Assembly (NCBI RefSeq): GCF_052113705.1
Contig: NZ_JBGQOG010000005.1
Location: 62,001-126,000 of the forward strand
Source of the DNA: JBGQOG01 sp052113705
Lineage (GTDB): Bacteria; Pseudomonadota; Alphaproteobacteria; Rhodobacterales; Rhodobacteraceae
DNA: 64,000 nt
Reading direction: 5' to 3'
A program made the translations under genes and the position numbers. Below are positions 17,428-25,986 of this stretch, in pieces. The notes under the pieces are model-generated. The model ran no database searches. It was given only the letters and a program-made list of their open reading frames with translations, and was not told the DNA's origin. How positions within the stretch are numbered: position 1 is the first letter of the stretch; each line of letters begins with the position of its first letter.

Positions 17428-18336
17428 ATGCGCTTTCTCTCCCTCGGTGAATGTATGGTCGAGCTGTCGGCATTGCCGCAGGCGGGGCATTGGCAGCAGG
17501 GCATCGCCGGCGACACGCTGAACACCGCCTGGTACGCGCGGATGCAACTGCCCGCCGAATGGGCCGTGGGCTATGCCACCGTTCTGGGGCAGGACCGGCT
17601 CTCTGATGAGATGGTGCGTTTCATCGAGGCGGCCGGGCTGGAGAGCACGGCCATCTGGCGCCATCCGGACCGGATGCCCGGCCTGTACATGATCGCGCTC
17701 GCAGAAGGCGAGCGGTCCTTCACCTATTGGCGCGACCGGTCGGCGGCGCGAACCCTGGCCGATGATCCGGTCCGGCTGCGCGCGGCGCTGCAGACGGCGG
17801 AGGTGATCTATGTCTCGGGGATCACGCTCGCCATTCTGACGCCCGACGCGCGGGCGGTGCTGCTTGCCACGCTGGCCGAGATGCGGGTCAGCGGCAAACG
17901 GGTGGTGTTTGACCCCAATCTCCGCCCGAGGCTTTGGGTGTCCGAAGCGGAAATGTGCGCGCAGATCATGGCGTTGGCGGCGGTGTCAGACATCGTCCTG
18001 CCCAGCCATGAAGACGAAGCCAAGCATTTCAAAGACGCATCACCGCAGGCCACCGCAGAGCGCTATCTGGCGGCGGGTGTGGGTGAGGTGGTGGTGAAAA
18101 ACGGCGGCGGGCCGATGGTCTATGCGCTCCGCGGCGCGCCGGTGGCAGCGCTGCCCCCGATGGAGCGCCGCGAACCGGTGGACACCACCGGCGCGGGCGA
18201 CAGCTTCAACGCGGGCTATCTCGCGGCGCGGCTCTGCGGTGCCGGGGTTCCGGCCGCGGTGGCGGCGGGGCATGCCCTGGCGATGCGCGTGATCGGTCAT
18301 CGCGGCGCATTGATGCCGATGCCCGAACGCGCCTGA
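17428..18336 (+). CDS. kdgK: 2-keto-3-deoxygluconate kinase (PfkB family)
   Basis: A 302-residue sugar kinase. The N-terminal ribokinase motif is MRFLSLGECMVELS. The C-terminal PfkB signature DTTGAGDSFNAGYL (about residues 252-265) holds the anion hole and catalytic aspartate of GAGD. RFDPNLRPRLW-like residues (VVFDPNLRPRLW) are characteristic of KDG kinases. It should phosphorylate the dehydratase product to KDPG, which an aldolase encoded elsewhere would split into pyruvate and glyceraldehyde 3-phosphate. It closes the idonate locus in the same orientation, 82 bp after dctM. Confidence 0.85.
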   Translation: MRFLSLGECMVELSALPQAGHWQQGIAGDTLNTAWYARMQLPAEWAVGYATVLGQDRLSDEMVRFIEAAGLESTAIWRHPDRMPGLYMIALAEGERSFTYWRDRSAARTLADDPVRLRAALQTAEVIYVSGITLAILTPDARAVLLATLAEMRVSGKRVVFDPNLRPRLWVSEAEMCAQIMALAAVSDIVLPSHEDEAKHFKDASPQATAERYLAAGVGEVVVKNGGGPMVYALRGAPVAALPPMERREPVDTTGAGDSFNAGYLAARLCGAGVPAAVAAGHALAMRVIGHRGALMPMPERA

Positions 18337-18546
18337 GCGCGTAACTCCGGCATTCTGGTCGCCGGGGGATGGCTGAAACCATCTGACGCCAAGGCCGGGA
18401 ATCCGCCGTTCGTTCCGCAAGATCTCTGGGCGCTCTCAGCCCGGGGCTGGCGCCGCCGGGGCGTCGCGCCGCGAAAATTCATGCAGCGTTACTGTGAAAG
18501 CCCTCCCCCCTCCGCGGAACGCGCGCCGGGAGGTGGGCGGAAATTA

Positions 18547-18576
18547 TTGACAGCCCAAAAAATCTATACGTATAGT
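18547..18576 (+). promoter_or_regulatory. Sigma-70-type promoter with overlapping palindromic operator (Liv-ABC operon)
   Basis: A consensus TTGACA (18547-18552) and a TATAGT (18571-18576) are separated by 18 bp, 50 bp before the binding-protein gene. The perfect 12-bp palindrome CTATACGTATAG (18564-18575) covers the -10 box, and TTGTATAGTA follows at 18577. GTATAC-like cores are usual for GntR/FadR-family repressors, and a GntR gene ends this gene set, so repression by it is likely. Confidence 0.6.
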
Positions 18577-18625
18577 TTGTATAGTAAGCATGAATAAAGA
18601 TGCGACCTCAACAACAGGGCTCAAC

Positions 18626-19837
18626 ATGATCACTCGCCGCACATTCCTGAGCAGCACCTCGCTCGCTGCCGTTTCTCTCGCCGCGCCCGGCATCGTCTCG
18701 CGCGCGCTTGCCGCAGGGGAGGCGCTGACCATCGGCGTTCCCGTGCCGATTTCGGGGGCCTTTGCCGCCAATGGCCAGTTTGCAACGCTTGGCGCGCAGA
18801 TGGCTGCCGAAGAGATCGCGGCCGCGCATGGCATCGAGGTGTCCACGCTCGATCTCGACACCGAAGGCAAACCGGCAACGGCCGTGCGCAAGGTGCAGGA
18901 GGCGCTGACCCAGAATGGTGTCAAGCTGTTCGCGGGCGGCATCCTCTCCTCTGAATCGCTCGCCATGGGCAATGAGATACTCCGGGGCGGCGGCGCATTC
19001 ATGACGACCGCAGGCGCGGATGAGATCACGGGCGCCGATTGCAACAAGGCCACCTTCCGCTGGTCGGTCCCGACCTATGGCGCCATCAATGAGGCCATCC
19101 GCCCGATCATCGACGCGCTGCCGGATGCGAAGAAATGGTACACGATCACGCCGCAATATGTGTTCGGCGACGGTCTGCTGAACGCGGCGAAAGATGTGTT
19201 TGCCGAGAAAGGGATCGAGCATGTCGGCAACAGCTATCACGCGCTGACCGACAAGGAATTCAGTGGCTATCTGACCAATGCCATCGCGGCCAAGCCCGAT
19301 GTCTTGCTGTTGCTGAACTTTGGCAGCCAAAGCTCGGACACCTTGCGCCAGGCGGTCAGCTTCGGGCTGAAGCAACGGATGACGATCATCGTCGCCTGGG
19401 CGTCGGGGCTGGAGCAATTCGAGGCGCTGGGGCCGGATGTGTGCGAGGGCGTCTATTTCGGCGCGCAATACTGGCACGGGGCCGATACTGCGCTGAACCG
19501 CGAATTGGTGGCGAAGGTGCAGCAAAAGCACGGCGTCAACCCGAACTATTCCTTCGCCGGGTCCTACATCATCAGCAAGTTGCTGCTGGAGGCCGCCGTC
19601 ACGGCGGGCTCACCGGAGGGGACGGGTGTCGCGGCGGCATTGGAAGGGATGACCTATGAAGGGTTGACCGGCCCGGAAGAAGTGCGCGCGGCGGACCATC
19701 AGGTGATCAAGGATTACTATCTGCTCAAGGGCAAATCCAAGGCCGATATGGCCGACAAGGACGATTACGCCGAGATCATCAGCTCCGGGAAATCCTTCCT
19801 GTCGCCGGAGCAGGCGGGCTGCAAAATGGCGGGCTGA
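18626..19837 (+). CDS. ABC transporter substrate-binding protein (Liv/urea-type, Tat-like signal)
   Basis: A periplasmic binding protein of 403 residues from ATG 18626. The N terminus (MITRRTFLSSTSLAAVSLAAP) has a twin-arginine-like RRTFL leader ending near ALA. The mature protein begins EALTIGVPVPISGAFAANG, typical of the branched-chain amino-acid/amide binding family (Peripla_BP_6). An ATG at 18590 in frame would add 12 residues but lacks a ribosome site; AGGG precedes 18626. It leads an operon with two permeases and two ATPases. The neighbouring amidohydrolases suggest an amide, ureido compound or peptide-like ligand. Confidence 0.86.
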   Translation: MITRRTFLSSTSLAAVSLAAPGIVSRALAAGEALTIGVPVPISGAFAANGQFATLGAQMAAEEIAAAHGIEVSTLDLDTEGKPATAVRKVQEALTQNGVKLFAGGILSSESLAMGNEILRGGGAFMTTAGADEITGADCNKATFRWSVPTYGAINEAIRPIIDALPDAKKWYTITPQYVFGDGLLNAAKDVFAEKGIEHVGNSYHALTDKEFSGYLTNAIAAKPDVLLLLNFGSQSSDTLRQAVSFGLKQRMTIIVAWASGLEQFEALGPDVCEGVYFGAQYWHGADTALNRELVAKVQQKHGVNPNYSFAGSYIISKLLLEAAVTAGSPEGTGVAAALEGMTYEGLTGPEEVRAADHQVIKDYYLLKGKSKADMADKDDYAEIISSGKSFLSPEQAGCKMAG

Positions 19838-19903
19838 GGCCTTTCGCCGCCCCGCGTGGTGCAGGCTGCGCGGGGATCTTTGCACAGTTTCGGGAGAATC
19901 TCC

Positions 19904-20758
19904 TTGATCTACCTCTTCCAGGTTATGAACGGCATCGGCTTGGGGATGCTGTATTTTCTGCTGGCGGTCGGCCTGAGTATCATTTTCGGCCTCTTGCAGT
20001 TCGTCAATTTCGCGCATGGCGCATTCTACTTGCTTGGCGCCTATCTCACCTATGATCTGACGATGCGCGGGTTCAACTTCTGGGCCGCGATGCCGATGGC
20101 GACGATGATCGTCGCGGGGTTGGCGATCCTGATTGAGGCGCTGCTGCTGCATCGGATCTACAAGCTGCCCCACACGTTCCACATTCTGGTGACGGTCGGG
20201 CTCGCGCTCGTCATTCAGGAAGTCACCATCATCATCTGGGGTCCGCTGGGCGGCTCGGTTCCGGCCCCGGCCAGCCTGCAGGGCATCGTGATCCTCGGTG
20301 ATTTCATCTATCCGCAATACCGGCTGTTCACCATCGTCTTCACGGCCGTGCTGGCGGGGCTGTTGTGGTGGCTGCTGGAAGGCACGCGGCTGGGCGCGAT
20401 TGTTCGGGCGGGGTCTGAATCGCCTTCGAACATGGCGCTCTTGGGCTACAACACCATGCGGATCAACACCTTGGTGTTTGGCTTTGGCGCGGGCCTCGCG
20501 GCTTTGGCGGGCGCGTTGGCGGCACCGATCCGGGGGGTTGAGCCTTTCATGGGGGTCGAGGCGCTCTCGATCGCCTTTGTCGTCGTGGTGATTGGCGGCA
20601 TGGGCAGCTACACCGGCGCGCTGGTGGCGGGGTTGCTGATCGGGATCGTGCAGAGCGTCATGGCGACGCTTTGGCCTGAAGGTGCGCGGCTGATGATTTA
20701 TGTCGGCATGGCGCTGGTCATCGCGCTGATGCCCCGTGGCTTGCTGGGGAGGGCGTGA
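19904..20758 (+). CDS. ABC transporter permease, LivH family
   Basis: A 284-residue inner-membrane permease with about eight helices (GLGMLYFLLAVGLSIIFGLLQFVNFAHGAFYLLGAYL is the LivH opening, stated as positions 19928-20045). No ATG precedes this core at a good distance. A TTG at 19904, six bases after GGGAGA, gives MIYLFQVMNGIG and fits family N termini better than the GTG at 19856 or the ATG at 19925. It forms the channel with LivM below. Confidence 0.84.
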   Translation: MIYLFQVMNGIGLGMLYFLLAVGLSIIFGLLQFVNFAHGAFYLLGAYLTYDLTMRGFNFWAAMPMATMIVAGLAILIEALLLHRIYKLPHTFHILVTVGLALVIQEVTIIIWGPLGGSVPAPASLQGIVILGDFIYPQYRLFTIVFTAVLAGLLWWLLEGTRLGAIVRAGSESPSNMALLGYNTMRINTLVFGFGAGLAALAGALAAPIRGVEPFMGVEALSIAFVVVVIGGMGSYTGALVAGLLIGIVQSVMATLWPEGARLMIYVGMALVIALMPRGLLGRA

Positions 20759-20761
20759 CCG

Positions 20762-21733
20762 ATGCGTGCAATCGATAGACCTGTCGTCCAGTTCGGCCTT
20801 GTGGTGCTGAGCATTCTGATCCTGCCGCTGGTGCTGCAGTCGGGGATTCTGGCCACCGAGATCTTGATCTTTGCGATGGTTGTCGCCGCCTGCAATCTGC
20901 TGCTGGGCTATACGGGCCTGCTCTCGTTCGGGCAGGGGATTTTCTTCGGGATCGGCACCTATGTCGCAGGGATTTGCCTGACGCGCTGGTCGGTTCCGGT
21001 GCCTTTGGTGCTGGCGGGGGCGGCGTTTCTGGGCGCGGTTGTCGCGAGCCTGGTGGGTTGGCTGTCGATCCGGCGGCAGGGCGTTTATTTCGTGATGCTG
21101 ACGCTCGCCTTTTCGCAGCTGTTCTACTTTCTCGCCTATACGTTCAGCGGCCTGACGGGCGGTGACAACGGGCTTTTGGGCGTGCCGCGCCCCAGCCTTG
21201 GCGGACAAGAGCTGAACGCGCCCTGGGCCTATTACAGCTATGTCGCGGTTTGCTTTCTGGTGATCTTTGCGCTGCTGATCATGGTCACGCAATCCACCTT
21301 CGGCCGCACCTTGATCGCGATCCGCGAGAATGAAAGCCGCGCCGCGGCAATCGGCTTTCCGACCAAATTGTTCAAGATCGAGGCCTTTGCGATCTCGGGC
21401 GCGGTCACGGCTCTCGGTGGTGCCTTGCATGCGATGCTGATCGGTGTCGCGCCCCTGTCAAACATTGAATACCACACCAGCGAGCTGATCCTGATCATGA
21501 CCATCATCGGCGGCAGTTCCAGCCTGTTTGGCTCGGTGCTGGGCGCGGGGTTCTACCTGGTGCTCGCCGATTTGCTCTCGTCGATCTGGCCGCGCTGGTT
21601 GCTGCTCCTGGGGCTGGCTCTCGTCGCGACGGGGTTGTTCCTGCAACGCGGGCTCTGGGGCCTGGTGGAGCGCCTTTATGACGCGGCAACGGGCCGTGCA
21701 CGCGCGCCAAATCCCCCGGCAAAGGAGCATTGA
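20762..21733 (+). CDS. ABC transporter permease, LivM family
   Basis: A 323-residue membrane protein. The LivM signature region (LLLGYTGLLSFGQGIFFGIG) is at about residues 44-63, and the EAA-like region is RENESRAAAIGFPTKLFK, followed by the IGGSSSLFGSVLGA block. It starts 3 bp after the LivH stop. Its C-terminal tail (to residue 323) is charged and cytoplasmic. It is the second half of the translocation channel. Confidence 0.86.
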   Translation: MRAIDRPVVQFGLVVLSILILPLVLQSGILATEILIFAMVVAACNLLLGYTGLLSFGQGIFFGIGTYVAGICLTRWSVPVPLVLAGAAFLGAVVASLVGWLSIRRQGVYFVMLTLAFSQLFYFLAYTFSGLTGGDNGLLGVPRPSLGGQELNAPWAYYSYVAVCFLVIFALLIMVTQSTFGRTLIAIRENESRAAAIGFPTKLFKIEAFAISGAVTALGGALHAMLIGVAPLSNIEYHTSELILIMTIIGGSSSLFGSVLGAGFYLVLADLLSSIWPRWLLLLGLALVATGLFLQRGLWGLVERLYDAATGRARAPNPPAKEH

Positions 21734-21734
21734 G

Positions 21735-22502
21735 ATGAGCGATATCGCATTGCAGACCCGTGGGCTCGGGGTGAAATACGGCACCTTTCACGCTTTGGCG
21801 GAGGTTGACCTCGATATCCGCCGCAACTCGGTGCATTCGATCATCGGGCCGAATGGCGCGGGCAAAACCACGCTGTTCCATGCGCTGACGGGGCGGGTTC
21901 CGGCCTCGTCCGGCCGGGTTGTGCTGGAGGGGCGCGACATCACGCAAGCCTCGGATGATGACCGGGTGCGGCTGGGGATTGCGCGGTCGTTTCAGGTGAC
22001 CAGCCTGTTTGCCAATCTCAGCCTGCGCGAAAACCTGCGGCTGGCGGCACAGGGGCGCACGCCTTGGCAGGCTTTGGCACCGTGGCGCCGCGCACAGAGC
22101 AACCGGGCCGCGCTCGAGCTTGCCGATCAGGTGACCGAGCGTCTGGAACTGTCGGCCGTGTCCGACAGGCTGGCGGGAGAGTTGTCGCATGGTCAGCAGC
22201 GGCGGCTTGAAGTGGGCATGGCGATGGCGGCACGTCCGCGCCTGATCCTGCTCGATGAGCCGACATCGGGCATGGGCATTGATGACATCGACGCGATGAA
22301 GACCCTGATCCGCGATCTTGCTCAGGATCACACGGTGCTGTTCATCGAGCATAACATGGGCATCGTGATGAACATTTCCGACACGATCACGGTGATGCGT
22401 CTGGGGCGCAAACTGGTGGAGGGCACGCCCGCCGTGATCCGTGAAGATCCGGAAGTGCAGCGCGCCTATCTGGGCAATATGATCACGGGAGACATCGCAT
22501 GA
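21735..22502 (+). CDS. ABC transporter ATP-binding protein, LivG family
   Basis: A 255-residue ATPase. Walker A is GPNGAGKTT near residue 37, the signature is LSHGQQRRLEVGMA near 154 (LSHGQ is a usual LivG variant), and Walker B is RLILLDEPTSGM. The ATG at 21735 begins one base after the LivM stop and follows AAAGGAG. A longer frame upstream is LivM antisense-like sequence and is rejected. It works as a heterodimer with LivF. Confidence 0.88.
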   Translation: MSDIALQTRGLGVKYGTFHALAEVDLDIRRNSVHSIIGPNGAGKTTLFHALTGRVPASSGRVVLEGRDITQASDDDRVRLGIARSFQVTSLFANLSLRENLRLAAQGRTPWQALAPWRRAQSNRAALELADQVTERLELSAVSDRLAGELSHGQQRRLEVGMAMAARPRLILLDEPTSGMGIDDIDAMKTLIRDLAQDHTVLFIEHNMGIVMNISDTITVMRLGRKLVEGTPAVIREDPEVQRAYLGNMITGDIA

Positions 22503-23203
22503 CCCCCGCTTTGCGTTTGCAAAATCTGCACGGATATTACGGAAAAAGTCATATTTTGCAGGGCGTCACCCTTGAGGTCGGGCAGGGGGAGATCGTCACC
22601 TTGCTGGGCCGCAACGGGGCCGGCAAAAGCACCACGCTGAAGGCGGCGGTGGGGCTTGTGACGCCTGAGCGCGGCGTGGTGGAGCTGGAAGGCCGCGATG
22701 TGACGGGCCGCGCGCCCTATCAGATCGCGGCGGCGGGCCTCTCGCTCGTGCCGGAGGATCGCGGGATCTTTCAGTTGCTCACGGTCGAGGAAAACCTGCG
22801 CATCGCGGTGCGCAAGGGCTCGCCCTGGTCGATCCGCGACATCTACAGGATCTTCCCGCGCCTTGAAGAGCGCCGCAGCAATGGTGGCGGGCAGCTTTCG
22901 GGCGGCGAGCAGCAGATGCTGTCCATCGCGCGGGCGCTGCTGAACGGCCCGAAAGTGCTGATGCTGGATGAACCCGTCGAGGGGCTGGCGCCGATCATTG
23001 TTGAGGAAATTGTCACGCAGATCCGGCTGATCCGCGATGCCGGTGTGCCGATCCTTTTGGTCGAACAGAACCTTGCGGTCTGCAGCCAGCTTGCTGACCG
23101 GCATTACATTCTCGAACTCGGTCAGATCGTCCATGAGGCGAGTGCGGCACAATTCCGCTCCGATCCCGAGACGATTGACCGCTACCTCGGCGTGAAGGCC
23201 TGA
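22499..23203 (+). CDS. ABC transporter ATP-binding protein, LivF family
   Basis: A 234-residue ATPase. Walker A is GRNGAGKST near residue 37; AAAGLSLVPEDRGIF is the LivF Q-loop region; the signature LSGGEQQMLSIARAL is near 134 and Walker B is KVLMLDEPVEGLAP. It begins by ATGA overlap with LivG. With it the five-gene importer is complete, and the hydrolase genes follow after 33 bp. Confidence 0.88.
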   Translation: MTPALRLQNLHGYYGKSHILQGVTLEVGQGEIVTLLGRNGAGKSTTLKAAVGLVTPERGVVELEGRDVTGRAPYQIAAAGLSLVPEDRGIFQLLTVEENLRIAVRKGSPWSIRDIYRIFPRLEERRSNGGGQLSGGEQQMLSIARALLNGPKVLMLDEPVEGLAPIIVEEIVTQIRLIRDAGVPILLVEQNLAVCSQLADRHYILELGQIVHEASAAQFRSDPETIDRYLGVKA

Positions 23204-23236
23204 GGCCTGAAAGACCTTCGGCAGAAAGAAGAGACC

Positions 23237-24496
23237 ATGTCCAACTTGACGATCAACCAAGACCGGCTTTGGGCCAGTCTGATGGAGACGGCACAGATCG
23301 GCGGCACGTCAGATGGCGGGATTGCGCGGCTGACCCTGAGTGAGGATGACAAGCGCATCCGCGATTGGCTGAGCGCCGAATGCGCCGCATTGGGCATGAA
23401 GCTGACGGTGGACGAGGCGGGCAATATGTTCGCGCTGCGCGCCGGAAAGCGCCCCGATCTGCCGCCGATTGCGATGGGCAGCCATCTTGACACGCAGCCG
23501 ACGGGCGGCAAGTTCGACGGGGTTCTGGGCGTGCTCGCGGGGCTGGAGGTGCTGCGCACGCTGGAGGCGGCGGGCTATGAGAGCGAGGCGCCGCTGATGC
23601 TGGTGAACTGGACCAACGAGGAGGGCTCGCGCTTTTCGCCCGCCATGCTCGGCTCGGGGATCTGGGCGGGGGTCTATGCGCCCGACTACGGCGATGCACG
23701 CAGCGATGTTGCGGGGGACACCTTCGGGGCCAGCCTTGATCGCATCGGCTATCGCGGCGCGGCAAAAGCGGGCGCGGTCAAGATCGGCGCGATGTTCGAG
23801 CTGCATATCGAGCAAGGCCCGATCCTTGAGGCAGAGGGCGTTCAGATCGGGGTTGTTCAGGGCGTGCAGGGGATGCGGTGGTTCGAGCTGGTCCTGCGGG
23901 GCACGGCGGCGCATACCGGCTCAACCCCGATGAACATGCGCCGGAACGCGCTTTTGGGCATGGCAAAGGTGATTGAGGGGATCGACGGGATTGCCAGATC
24001 GCATGCGGATGCGGTGGGCACGATCGGCTTTTTGGAGGTCCATCCCAATTCGCATAATGTGATTCCCGGCGAAGTGCGCGCGACGATTGATCTGCGCCAT
24101 CCCTCGGATGCGGTTCTGGATCAGATGGAGCAGCAAACCCAGGCGCTGGTGCGCGCAGCGGCGGCCGAGATCGGGCTGGAGCACCGGTTGGATCAAATCT
24201 CTCGCACCGCATCCGTGGTGTTTGACGCCGCCTGCATCGCGGCGGTGCGCGCGGGGGCGCAGGCGGCGGGCTTCAGCATGCGCGACATCATCTCCGGCGC
24301 GGGCCATGACGCGGCGCATACTGCCGCCGTGGTGCCGACAACGATGATCTTTGTGCCCAGTGCGGGCGGGCTGAGCCACAATCCGGCGGAATCCACCCTG
24401 CCGGAGGAATGCGCGGCGGGCGCGCAGGTCTTGCTGGAGGCGGTGCTGCACTACGACCGCCAGCGCGCCGAGACGCGCCGCGGGGTGACCGCGTGA
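23237..24496 (+). CDS. M20-family Zn-dependent amidohydrolase (N-carbamoyl-amino acid / allantoate amidohydrolase type)
   Basis: A 419-residue cytoplasmic hydrolase of the hydantoinase/carbamoylase branch of peptidase family M20. Metal-site motifs are GSHLDTQPTGGKFDG (His83, Asp94), the NEEGSRF glutamates near residues 128-130, HIEQGP near 192, and the final His in GGLSHNPAE near 384. The lid domain carries HTGSTPMNMRRNALL. Members cleave N-carbamoyl amino acids, allantoate or related ureido amides. It follows the Liv-type importer and overlaps the MlrC-like gene. Which amide it cuts cannot be read from sequence. Confidence 0.85.
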   Translation: MSNLTINQDRLWASLMETAQIGGTSDGGIARLTLSEDDKRIRDWLSAECAALGMKLTVDEAGNMFALRAGKRPDLPPIAMGSHLDTQPTGGKFDGVLGVLAGLEVLRTLEAAGYESEAPLMLVNWTNEEGSRFSPAMLGSGIWAGVYAPDYGDARSDVAGDTFGASLDRIGYRGAAKAGAVKIGAMFELHIEQGPILEAEGVQIGVVQGVQGMRWFELVLRGTAAHTGSTPMNMRRNALLGMAKVIEGIDGIARSHADAVGTIGFLEVHPNSHNVIPGEVRATIDLRHPSDAVLDQMEQQTQALVRAAAAEIGLEHRLDQISRTASVVFDAACIAAVRAGAQAAGFSMRDIISGAGHDAAHTAAVVPTTMIFVPSAGGLSHNPAESTLPEECAAGAQVLLEAVLHYDRQRAETRRGVTA

Positions 24497-25977
24497 CGCG
24501 TCTGGTTCTTGCCCGGTTGAACCACGAGACGAATACCTTCTCTCCGGTGAAAACCCCGCTGAGCGTCTTCAATCCGATCTATGGGGCCGAGGCGCTTGCC
24601 GCCGCCGAGGGCCATCCGACGGCGCTGGGCGCGTTCCATGCCTTCGCGCGGAGCATCGGGGCACAGATCGCGGTGCCGCTGATCGCCCACGCCAATCCGT
24701 CGGGGCCGGTGGAGGACGCGGCCTTCGAGGCGATGGCGCAGGCGATTGTGGCGGCCGTGGCCGGGGGATGTGACGGGATCTTGCTGGATCTGCATGGGGC
24801 CATGGTGACGCGCAGCCATGATGACGGCGAGGCTGCCCTGCTCGCGCGGGTGCGCGCCGCGGCCCCAGATGTGCCGATTGGGGTGGCTTTGGACCTGCAC
24901 GGCAACATCAGTCAAAGTCTGCTGGACCAATGCGATGTCATCGTCGGGTTCAAGACCTATCCCCATATCGACATGGTCGAAACCGGCGCACATGTCGCGC
25001 GGATATTCGCGCCGCTGCTTGCCGGGGGCGCGCGTCCGGCGATGGCGCTCAACCATCCGCCGATGCTGGCGGCAACGCTGCGGATGAACACCACGACCGA
25101 TTGCGCGATGACGGATCTGATCGCGATGGCGCGGCAGGCCGAGACACGCGCAGGCGTGCAGGCCGTCACCGTCTTCGGGGGGTTTCCGCTGGCCGACCTG
25201 CACGAGACGGGGCTGTCGATCCTGGTGGTTGCGCAGACCCCGGAGCTGGCGCGGGATGTCGCCGCCGACCTTGGGAAAGAGGCCTGGAAACGCCGGGCGG
25301 AATATGTCTACGCGGAAGAGCCTCTGGCGCAATCTGTCGCCCGTGCGATGGCGCTGGCAGATGGCAGCGCGCCGATCCTGATGCTCGATCACGGGGACAA
25401 TTGCAATTCGGGCGGATCATGCGATGTGATGGATGTGCTTGCCGCATTGCTGGAGGCCGGGCAGAAGGGCATCGTCGTCGGCCCGATTGCCGATCCGCAA
25501 ACCGTCGCGCAGCTTTTCGCCGCGGGAGAAGGGGCCGAGGTCGCGGTGGCGCTGGGCAACAAGACCCCCGCCGAGGGCCTGCCCGCGCCGCAACCGCCGC
25601 TGCGCCTGCGCGGTACGGTCACCGCGCTCTCCGATGGGCGCTACCGTGTCACGGGGCCGATCTACACCGGGCAGGTGCTCTCGATGGGACGCGCGGCGGC
25701 GCTGGATACCGGTGCCGCGCGGATCGTGATTTGTGAGCAGCCGCATGAACCGCTCGATCTGGGGGTTTTCACCTCGCTCGGGATTGACGCCACCGCCGCG
25801 CGTTTTCTGCATCTGAAATCGCGGATGTATTGCCGTCCGGTGTTTGAACCCTTGGCCAAAGCGACGATCGAATGCGCCAGTTCGGGTGTAACAGGCTCTG
25901 ATTACGATCTATTCTCTTTCAAAAAACTCGCGCGTCCCATATACCCCTTGGACCCCGACATGGACTTGGAAAGCTAA
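24493..25977 (+). CDS. M81-family metallohydrolase (MlrC / microcystinase C-like)
   Basis: A 494-residue protein of the MlrC family (peptidase M81). N-terminal LVLARLNHETNTFSPVKT holds the family His/Glu block. LLDLHGAMVT, ALDLHGNIS and YPHIDMVETG supply further zinc-binding His and Asp residues, and LMLDHGDNCNSGGSCD is the second-domain signature. The likely start is a GTG at 24493 overlapping the previous stop (GTGA); the longer frame to 24409 is not homologous. MlrC cleaves linearised microcystin peptides, but most relatives lie in ABC-importer operons like this one and probably cleave small amides or modified amino acids. Confidence 0.84.
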   Translation: MTRLVLARLNHETNTFSPVKTPLSVFNPIYGAEALAAAEGHPTALGAFHAFARSIGAQIAVPLIAHANPSGPVEDAAFEAMAQAIVAAVAGGCDGILLDLHGAMVTRSHDDGEAALLARVRAAAPDVPIGVALDLHGNISQSLLDQCDVIVGFKTYPHIDMVETGAHVARIFAPLLAGGARPAMALNHPPMLAATLRMNTTTDCAMTDLIAMARQAETRAGVQAVTVFGGFPLADLHETGLSILVVAQTPELARDVAADLGKEAWKRRAEYVYAEEPLAQSVARAMALADGSAPILMLDHGDNCNSGGSCDVMDVLAALLEAGQKGIVVGPIADPQTVAQLFAAGEGAEVAVALGNKTPAEGLPAPQPPLRLRGTVTALSDGRYRVTGPIYTGQVLSMGRAAALDTGAARIVICEQPHEPLDLGVFTSLGIDATAARFLHLKSRMYCRPVFEPLAKATIECASSGVTGSDYDLFSFKKLARPIYPLDPDMDLES

Positions 25978-25986
25978 GGCACCGCG

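Noticed and set aside
18337..18546. Possible small gene or element between kdgK and the Liv-ABC promoter
   Set aside because: No frame with coding character and no clear hairpin with a U-run; I see nothing further in it.
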